Origin: Solenopsis invicta | Lineage: Eukaryota > Arthropoda > Insecta > Hymenoptera > Formicidae | Assembly: GCF_016802725.1 (NCBI RefSeq) | Contig: NC_052667.1 | Location: 25,070,346 to 25,134,345, forward strand | Reading direction: 5' to 3' | DNA: 64,000 bases | Shown: piece after piece, positions 52,518 to 62,900 of the stretch | How the letters are laid out: the number at the start of each line of letters is the position of its first letter | Numbering within the stretch: position 1 is the stretch's first letter | Notes under the pieces: generated by a model | Seen by the model: only the letters and a program-made list of their open reading frames with translations | Database searches by the model: none | What the model was told of the DNA's origin: nothing | Translations under genes and position numbers: made by a program

Positions 52518-53165
52518 ACAGGGGATAGACATGATAACAGGTGAACACCTGGGAAACATATTACGTATTATTAATAAGAGGTTGGCCCATCATTTATCTT
52601 TAATACAGATTTTATCACCAGTGTAATGGTACGACATTCTTCTAATCGAATATCTTTTGAGATATATTGCAGGATGTTTAAGAGATGCCAGAGGGAAATC
52701 TCTTTTTCACACTGCCCTTCAAAATTGTTTACAATGATAATTAAACCAGGCAGTTACATTGGCCAGGAAAAAGTTGAAGTTTTAAAGAACAGAAAGAAAT
52801 TTTGTAAAATTGTGTGAGAAACAATTTCTTTCTCGCACACTTATATGATCAACTGAAAGATGTTCTGATTAAAGAATAGTACAACATTGCATTTGTGATT
52901 ATTTAAGAATTGCATCACTTTATTTTAAACAAGAATAAAATCTGTATTAAAGACAAATGGTAGAGTAATCTGTTATTAATTAAATAAATATTCAAGAATA
53001 TTCTTACGTCAAAATGTGCAAAAGCAATTCTAATTATTAGAATAAACAATAAAAATGTTCAAGATATAAATATTAAAAATATTACAAAACTTCAATCTTC
53101 ACACATCATGGACGTAACAAAATAATATAATTCCTGGATGCTTATACAATTCTGCCCATCCTCTG
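52518..53165. mobile_element. Second copy of the Tc1/mariner-type element
   Basis: The ends CAGGGGATAGACATGATAAC and GCCCATCCTCTG are flanked by TA. It is collinear with the copy at 46238-46806 but diverged, so the family is old here. It lies between genes A and B. Confidence 0.55.
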
Positions 53166-53623
53166 TATGTAAACGTGAAAACCATTAGAATAGGTATCTG
53201 ATGAATCCTAGGCTTGCGTGATAAATAGATTGTTCGGATAAAGATTAAAGCTTCTGACAGAGGTAGAAAGCGGTACAAAGTTATTCTGGTGGGCATTAAA
53301 ATAAATGTGTATTTCTAAATGTATATTTTTTCCACTGTAAAACGTAAGCGCAAATAAATCGCCTCCATCAAGAGTAAATAAAAGCCCGTCGTCGCCTCGA
53401 ATAAACGCGTCGACGAGGTACATGTTTTTTAACGGTCTTCAATAAATTTTAAACGAGCAAACGCGCATTAATAGCACAGCGGTCGAGCACGAACTGTCCG
53501 CTCGTGAATTCGGATCATTACATTTGTGTCTGGCGCCGATTACCTCTGGCGAAATTATTTGCGACGAATGCCGCGGTAAACAATGCAAAAAACGGGACTG
53601 TTTGCGTTTCGATTGAGCATCGA

Positions 53624-53980
53624 TTATTCGAACTCTTGAAAATTCACGAAACCCGGTCGCTTGCGCGGCGGGTCGTACTGCTTCAGCAGTGTGATCCTGG
53701 CGTCCTTTTCGAGGTCCTTCGGCGGGCTGGATAATATGGTCCTTCGCGTGGACGGCATTTTGAACTTTCGATCGATTGGCTTGCAGCCCGGCATGACGGA
53801 AAGTTGCCTCTCGGCGGGCACGACGTCCATTCGCCGCCAGAGAAAATTCACCTCACCCCTCATCTCCTTCGGCATTAGCTCGAGGATAAGCTGTTGCCTG
53901 GCAGCGATGCCGTTAAAGTCGCCGCTACGCTCCATGTCCAGCTCCTCCACTGCCTTTACGGCCCTTTCATAGAAGTCTAT
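53624..53980 (-). CDS. ODAD4: Gene A exon 6 (terminal)
   Basis: The acceptor is tgttaccgcag|ATA, phase 0. It encodes residues 495-612 and stops with TAA at 53626-53624. It starts with IDFYERAVKAVEELD, which aligns with the helix after the last TPR of TTC25, and then becomes polar and proline-rich (DPPRKRPGF), ending VNFQEFE. No clear AATAAA signal was found close downstream. Confidence 0.8.
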   Translation of the reverse strand: MDFYERAVKAVEELDMERSGDFNGIAARQQLILELMPKEMRGEVNFLWRRMDVVPAERQLSVMPGCKPIDRKFKMPSTRRTILSSPPKDLEKDARITLLKQYDPPRKRPGFVNFQEFE

Positions 53981-56900
53981 CTGCGGTAACACATTACGGA
54001 ACCGGCCCTTGAATTAAGCGCCTTGTCAATGCTTTGCTTATCCCTACGTCAGCGACTCGATTGTGTCGCGTAATGGCGAAACTCGCAAAAGGGGATCGTT
54101 ATGTTCATCTTTGTGAAGGGGTTTTCCGGAGCGATAACCTTTCTAACATTTATATTGTCAAAAAAAAGAATTGCTGCAAATGACGGGAATGTAGAGAAGA
54201 GTTGTCGAATGCGTACCATTTAAGTTACTTTTTATTATATTTCTCATTTGGTATTGATTTGTACGGAAATGCATTTTGGAAATCGTAATTTGATGTTCCA
54301 GATACCTATTGGAATAGTGTTTAACTTTTCAATAACAAATTAATTTATTATTAATTGTAAATCAGGGTTTGGGAAATAATGCTGTATTTATAAATTAATA
54401 AACACCAAAATTTTTTAATTTGCACTACTTTTAAATCTTTCTCTATAAATTTTTCAAGGTCTTACAAATTTAAGATATAAAATAATATTATTTTCACATC
54501 AAACCAACAATTGTCAAGGGTTACAAGAGCAGAGCTAGGTCGTCGTGTTCACTGTAAATTTGAAACGTTTTGACCGTAAATGCGGTCATCTTTAGCAAAA
54601 CAATATATTTTTAGCCGACATCTTTGAAGTTTATTGTTATTATGGATTGAAGATTATTTATATTAGCACGACGATCCCTAGCTTTGCTCCTATAGCTCTT
54701 GACAATTGTTGGTTTGATTTTGAAAACAATATTATTTTATATCTTAAAGTCATTAAGACCATAAAAAAATTTATAGAGAAAGAAAAGTATGGATTGTTGA
54801 TTCGAGTTTAAATCTAAAGAGCATTGATTCGATGTATTATTGTAATATTGTTTTCATTTCTAATATTTTGACAATAAACTAGCAAAGTAAATTTTATATT
54901 AATTTGATCTTGTTTTAACACTACAAAGTGACGGAATCGTTATTTTTTCAAGTAATAATAACGGCAAGATGCTTCTTAGAATTAGAAACTAGAATTAGTA
55001 ATGGTAAATTAATTAAAAAGTAACTTTCCCAATCCTATTAGTCTTTAAGCAACATGTTCAAACGATTTAATTTAGGCAACCACCTAATCACCTAAATCGT
55101 ACTTATGGTATTCCAAAATCACATCACGATTTGGATCTTTGAAAGTATCGAATCAAGATAATTCAAAATATAAGGTATCATTAACTAATACTAATTTTAT
55201 TAATAATTTATTAAAAAAGAATCATATTTGATAAATAACAATAAAGATGAAACTGTTAAATTTATTTTTGCAATTGACAGATTTTTACTTATATTGATTT
55301 CATTAACTTTATTATTATCACTTATCAGTCTTACATTAATACTATTTCTTGTAATAAAAATTTGTGGCGATACGATTTAAAAGACTCTTCAGATTTTATA
55401 ATAAAAATATTGATATAATCTTTTTAATAACTACTAATATACGTATGTGTATATACAATAAATGTAAAATATTCTATAATAAACTTTTTTTATAAAAATA
55501 TAAATATGAAAAAATATAAAATTGTACAATTAAATTATTATCGGCTAAATAAGTTAAAATGAAAAATTAATATTAGTGTCTAGTATTTAATTTTTTAAAT
55601 ATTATTAGCACGCGTAAAATAAGATGAAATCTATTAAATTTTTATCCGTTATTATTCATTACTCATTTATTTCATATTTTTCTCGCTAAATGTTGCTTAT
55701 GTTAAGTAAAAATCTAAAATATTGATGAAGTACGATTTAGGCGACCGCATTTAGCAGCACTTCCCTACAACTCGAACAGAAAGAAAAAAAAACTTTTCAA
55801 CGTTGGAATGTCTAAAAGATTAGTAATATAATGAGAACGGGAGATTATTCCAAAGAAAATTATCTTTCGTTCGTTTCGTATTTTAGCAAATATGACGTGA
55901 CCCTCGTTAATGCACCAATGAATATATTACGTCATAGCGCCGTAAGACTTTGCCTGTTAAAAAATTTAACAGACGCGACGGGGAGCAGATTGCTCTAAAC
56001 AAAAAAAAAAAAAAAAAAATTAGCGCAAATTTCTGACGCGGCGGTCGGTTTCGCGTTCGTCTTTTTCCAATACTCTTTAAACACGTTCCGTCGCGCGCGC
56101 GCCGCGAGCTAATTTTAAATAATGTACGCGTATCGATCACAGAATAAATTCGACCGCAAAATGGCCGACGAGCCATTACGAGCTGAATAATGAGCTCGCG
56201 AAAATTGTCCGAATTTTATTTTTACCAGACAATCGATGTTTAGCTTTTTGGCGTGCGCGAGCGTCATGATCGCGATGTCCTTCGCGTCGCTCCGATTATT
56301 CTGACAGACCTCTGTTCGCAGCATCAGATGACTAATGTTCAGAACCCATAAGTTGCAGTTCGCCTGCCGCGCCATGTCGAGTCCCTTCTTTGAGTAATAT
56401 CTAGCCAGATCGAAGCGGTGTATGCCGATGAGAAGCTTGCAAAATTCATGATGCAACCAGGCGAGCTCGAGCGGCGCTGATGCCATGGCTAATCTCCTGC
56501 TCGAAACCGCAAATATTGAAGCCATTTTCGAAATATTGATCGGTTAAGTGAGAATTATGGCGGAATAACCGCGAGCGTAATTATGACTGTAAATTACGAG
56601 CATACATTATATAACGTTTCTAAATTATGTAATCTATAATTGTATTAATTATATATAGCATTTTGATAGAGACACGAGCGGCTGTTACTGCTTTTGAGAA
56701 CAAATTTACGTTAACCCACGTAAGCACTCGCGCGACTTTTCTGATTTGTATTCGTTTTTATTTATAAGTAATTACAAACATATTCTATACATAAAATAAT
56801 ATAATTTTCAAACATTAAAAATTAAAAAAATGTATACTTTAAAAAAATATTTTGTTGCGTAATATATTTAATTAGTACACTGAAAAAAAATGTTATTAAC

Positions 56901-59900
56901 TTGACTAATTTTTTCAACTCGATAAAATTTTTTCAGTCCAAGTATTTGACTTAAATGTATAAAATACTTGAAGTTTAGTTTAAGCATTCATATATTTAAT
57001 TTAAATACATAAATACTTGAACTAAAAAAATTTAATCAAATTGATAAATTTAATCGAATTAACAACTTTATTTTCTCAGTGTAAATTTAATCTGTGTAAT
57101 CGTACAAATTATGTACAGAAGATAAGGATTTTGCTGAAATATCTAAAGATATAATTAAATACGTGTAAAAAATAATTTTCTTGGACAAAAATAATTATAA
57201 AAAACGTTCAAGGATGATGAACAAGGTCACAAAAAATTTTGATATTCAAACAATTAATGAGCGTCATACATAATTATTTTGATGGTCAACGGAATTATTT
57301 TCAGATCTGTATCTAGCTAAAATTTTTAGATACATTAGCAAAACTATTTTTTCCGTGCAGCTTTATATTAAATTGAGAAAAAAAAGACGATTGTTACTTC
57401 AAAAAGCGCACTTACATGAATCCGTAAGCACACGTGTAACTTTTTTGCGTTATTTGTTTTTATTTTTATTTACAAGTAATTATAAACATATTTTGTACAT
57501 AAAGTAACACAACTTTCAAACATTAAAAATTAAAAAGACTTCATATTTTTAAAAATATTTTGTTGCGTAATATACTTAATTAATAAATGTATAAGCTTGT
57601 ATTTGACAATGAGTCAATTTGACCTACACGCAAGTGCTTACGGATTAATAAAGAATAAAACTCACAGAAATAAACGAGAATCTAGCATTTCCAAGTAAAA
57701 TCTTGCGTTAAAATCGGCGTTGCTTGTGGCTAAAATTCGAATGGCACAGAAGTAAAACATGACTGTGTACTCGCATAAAAGAAACAGGAAATTCACGAGG
57801 GAAATTACGTCCTAAAATCTATTTACGAATGAATTATACCTCCGAAATATCTTCAACGTCTTCTTCGGATTCATGATCGGCATCCACGCGATATCACTGT
57901 CCCGTGGCAACGTTGCAATCCGTATTCCCAAGTGATGTTTCAAATACCTCGTCTTCATTTCCTCGTTGTCCAAACACATCAAATTACGTGTGTCAATGTA
58001 CACCCGCGCCACTATCTTATAAAGCGCATCCAGGCACCTTTGTTTCAATGGAAACATCTTGTCCGTGTACCCGTCAAAGGTGTCTTTGATGTGATCGACG
58101 AGTCTGGTAGAAGATGATAATAATAATAATAACAACAATAGTAACTTTATTGAATGCAGCGGTTTACAAAAATTAGTGAAACACAAACAATAGTAAAAAG
58201 TAATGAAAGTACCAGTTGCACCCAATAGACGCGGTAGTAGCTGAAAAACCGAAGTTATAACTGAGCATTATAAAACAGAGATTGAAAAAGTTACTTTTTA
58301 AATAACTTGTTACCATTTCTCGTTACAAAGCCAGAAAATGTAACTAGTTATTGTTATAAGTTCTTAATTTTAAATAGTAACCTATTATCGTTATTTAAAA
58401 AGTAACGATTCGCTGCTTTTTTTCGTTACTTTTTTAGTACTACAAAACAAGATCGAAGTAAACAAAAAATTCACCTTTCTAATGTCTTTTTGTTAAAATA
58501 TTAATAAAATTATTAATGTGTATTTTAAATTTACAAGACCACAAAAAAGTAAACAAAAAAGGAAAAAGATTTAATAATGCTCAAAATGCAAATTGTAGTT
58601 TTCATTTTATATACATATATGTATAATAATTATTCGAAACAAGAGTCTATTACAAGAAAAAGGCGCACTATTATATAATATTATAATTAAATTATAACTT
58701 TAATTATCTACGAAAGTAAGAGAAATAACAAGCTAATTCAGAAAATAAAGTAATATAATTAAATTAAAATATTATAATATACCAATGGAATATAATAACG
58801 ATTGAATCAAATATTAAAAATATGAAATATTACTGTGATCATGACATTATATTAAAATTATATCAATTTAAATAAAAACATGCAAAAGCAGCTATATCCA
58901 AAAATATAAAAACATTTAAGAATCCTGGGATTGCTTTTAGCTTCTTCATTACAAATTGAACGTTTTTTAAATGTGCAGAAACAAATCCTATAAATTAAGG
59001 ATGGAAAGTGGGTCAACTTGCAAGAAAAGTCTTTACTCTGTATGATTACAAATGCAGTTATGTATAATTTTTGTTTTATTAAACTTATTTTGCCAATGTT
59101 TTTTCTGTGTTTAGTATTTTATTTTCATTTAAATTTGAAATAAAGATAAAAGAAGAACATATTTTTCCAATAAATAACGTATGCTTTGTAATACAATATG
59201 TATATTTTTTTAAGGTAGTAAAAATGCTTCAAAATCATAAAAATTCTAAAATTTAACTATATTTTTGCATCTACACGTAGAAAATAAAAATGACGGAAAC
59301 TTTAATTCCGACATAAATCTTTGTCAAATTGCAAAACCAATAAAGCTCACTGCATTTATCATGCATATTATATACGTTTATACGTGTTAGCTAAAACAAT
59401 AAATTTTTCTTAATTTTAAAGAGAAAGATCTTATCGATTGCTTGAACAAACAACTACAAGTTTTTTTTTTGCTTTGTCTAAAAAATATTTCATGTTGAGT
59501 TAGCTTCTTTTTCTCAATAGGCTGATCGATCCAAACTTCTCGGATATTCCAATTTCAAGGAACGTTTGAAATATTGCAACATATTCGTAGTGTATTAGCG
59601 ACTCGCTTTGAACAAGTCTGGATACACTGTTACCGACCTGAAAAAGGTCGGATAGTCCCTGTTAATTCTCGCGGCTCGCAAAAGTCGCAAGAGAAAATCC
59701 GCCTTTACGACGACGATGTTCCTTCGCAATTTTCGCTCCCGCTCCATCATCATTCTGCGCCCCTTCGGAATCTCACGTCGCCGGAAGAGAGTAACGTAGA
59801 GCGGCCGTCTCATACGCAAAAGATCCTGCAGATAGATCGCGTTACGATAGCACGTGCTCGCGAGGGCGAGCAGCTCGGTGATCAGCCTCTTGTTCGGCGA

Positions 59901-62900
59901 AGTCACGATCTCCGGCCGACTCACGATCTCCTCCAGGAAATCCTTATCGGTCGTCAAGTAACTCATACCTATTTCTGCAGAGATGACGCGCTGCAGTCTT
60001 TTCATTCGCGTCTGCAACCGCATCTGAGAATCGTTCACCTTGAATTTCGCCTCGTCCTCCGCAACACCTGCGATCATAAAGCCAATGCGCTTGTTAGATC
60101 ATAGTTGAAACAAGTTTCAAAGTAGTTACTTAAAACTTTTCATTAGTTACAAGTGATGCCTCGTCGGCCACGTGCGCCTGGGGCAAGTTGAATGACCGAG
60201 CGATTGAGGAGAGTGGGGAGACCGGCCCAGATGGCGCGCCACGTGCCGCCTACGGTCTTACGGAACCGTGAGCGGTCAACAACCCGAATGGGGCATTTAA
60301 CAAAGATGGCGTGCACATAATGCGGAGTCTTTCTCGTTGCGCGAGACTACTCTTGATCAACGACTTTTAGGGAGCTCTTCTTGCATCACACGGCATTACA
60401 AACTCTCGTAACTCATTAATATTTGCAGGATTGGGTAATTAAAAAATTAAAAATTAAATAATAAAATTAGAGAATAACGTAGAAAATGCGAGTCAAACGC
60501 GGTAGTTGGTGCGTCAATAATAATAGTACGTGTATTTCGCTTTTAGTACATAAATATGCATACAAATATCAGACGCGTTTCGACTTCCCTTGAAGTCATT
60601 TTGAATCGTTGAAAATGACTTCAAGGGAAGTCGAAACGCGTCCAATATTTGTATGCATATTTATATACTAAAAACGAAATACATGTATTATTATTATTGA
60701 CGCACCAACTACCGTGTTTGACTCGCATTTCCAACGTTATTTTCTAACTTTAATATTGCCGAGTCTATCTTAAATATTTTGATTTTAAATAATAAAGTTA
60801 ATAACTTTTAATTTAACTTAGTTAATTTTAAATGATTTAACTTTAACTTTAATTAGTTATTTTTTGTAACACATGAACTTTAATTTATTAACTTTTCACC
60901 AAAGTTAACAATTTATTTTAATAAAGAAACGTTATAAAAGAAAAAATTTTTAAAAAAGGAAAAGCAAAGAAAAAAGTTTAAAGTGAAAGAAAAATGAAAG
61001 AAAAAGAAAATAGGAGAGCGAATATACACAAAAGAATAATATACATTTTTGATAACCGCTGGATTAGGTGCAATATTTTGAAATTTTGATATACAGATAA
61101 AAATTTATTTAATAAAATATTATTTCCTTTCTTTCTTTCAGAAAAAAATCACATGTAATAGGCGGATAGATATTATGAAACATTGAACAGAAAAGAAAAG
61201 AAATAAAATAATAAAAAATAAAAGAAAAAAGAAAAAAAGTTTTTAAATACGTAAAAAAATGAAGATGAAGAAAAGAAAGAAAAAAAGAAGAAAAGTTTAA
61301 AATAAAAAAATCCATATTTTAATAATATTAACCCCTTGGGTACGGATTTACAAAAACGGATGATCTATTTGAGATCGTCTGGTCGAAGAAACGAAACCCA
61401 ATGCAGGAATTTTCACTTTTGTCAACTGCATTATTTGTTAGTAACAATCAAACACATTTCCGAACAGATTATGAATCACACCCAATACAGAATTGTTTAT
61501 TGTTTCTATTGCAGAAAAAGCGCGTGGAAGTAACTAGCATGATAAAGCAGAAATGAAATAAAAAAACTAATGATAACAGTCTCCAAACTTATAATGAACT
61601 GATTTAATCTGTGATCCGATTGTCTCGGTCTACTCTAAAACAGTTGAGAAAGACAATTTTTTTGCACCAAAGAACAATAGTATCGAATTCAAACTAATAT
61701 ATTTTAATTAACAATTGTTTCGTATACAAGCAAAAACACAACTTTTTGCTTGATTTTTTACTCTTTCAGTGAAACGTACAGTAAAACGTCACTTTAAAAG
61801 AATAAAAATTAAGCTTGTGTAATACTTGAGTAATTTTTTTCACTCTACAACTACAAGATATAAAAAGTAAAAAGTATATATAATTTAATCTTTTTTAAGA
61901 ATTTGATAATTTACAATTTCAATAAAATCTTATGTTCATTACGATATTATAACAGTAGTCTAAAGAGCAAAATATAATTGCTTTGATGATAAATAAAATA
62001 ATATAACAACATTATTAAAAAATTCTAATTCTTAATTTGAAGATATTGCTAATTTTTTTCCTTTCAGCTTAATGAAAATTACTATTAAATAATGAAAATG
62101 TATTTTTTTAAATAAAATTTTTTCACGCAAACAAATTATGTCCGTTTAACGTCGCATAATCTTATTTTAATATTTATATATTTCAAAAATAAAGATATTC
62201 TTAAAATAATGTTCTTTTCTTCTGATTATATCACTGACAACAAAAAATATCGACATACTTATATTACAGATCGACTTCGCTTCGGTAAAGCGAGGTCCGA
62301 TAAGAACCTAAGTATTTTCTTTTTCCACCATCTACGAAAATTGAATCGCGCCTCGTAAAAATCAGTGTGCGCCATTCCGAGACGACTGTTCTCTCGCCAT
62401 TACTCTCGAGCACTCGCTCATCGAAGTAGGGCCGATCGCGGTGATATCGCGAGCATCACACGATCGTTTTGCCCACCTTCGGCTCTAATCGCGGTTCGCA
62501 CCTTCGAGCTCGTCCTCCTCCTCCACGAGCTTGCCGATCAGGAGCTCACGGTGCTGCGACAAACGCCGTATCCAGGGGTAGAGCAGCAGCAACGCGAGAG
62601 GCGACGTGTTCCGGCCGATGCAATCTTCGATGGTCTCGTTTGCCTGATAGACGCCGTGCTCAAAGGTCACCCGGTGCCGCCGTATACCCTCGTAGGCGTG
62701 AACCAGACTGTGACCGAAGTCACCGATCTGGAAAAGCGCCTCCATTCGCATCTGCCGCACTTTATTATGCCGGGGATCTGCGGAGAGAGATATGAACGAT
62801 GCACGAACGCAGAGATCAAGCGTACCAGCGTTTTTACTTTTTTTTTCTCTCTCTTTTTTTTTATGAAGTTATCGAGCGAAAGACGGTTATCGGACGTCAT

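Larger units (their letters stand above)
48239..53623. other. Intergenic region between genes A and B
   Basis: 5.4 kb containing the gene B promoter (right of 48238), a hairpin at 49.3 kb, the 67-bp tandem duplication, a foldback and a Tc1-type element. A CpG-richer block lies at 51.3-51.8 kb. I see no further gene. Confidence 0.55.

Noticed and set aside
52626..52817. Possible transposase remnant in the Tc1-type element
   Set aside because: A 63-codon frame (RMFKRCQREISFS) shows no DDE-type signature and is not kept in the second copy at 46238-46806.
59574..60104. 176-codon plus-strand ORF
   Set aside because: Antisense shadow of gene A exon 3.
60603..60660. Hammerhead ribozyme in the 60.5-kb hairpin
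   Set aside because: GTCGAAACGCGTC resembles one side of such a motif, but the CTGANGA core is absent and the long perfect stem does not fit the three-way junction.
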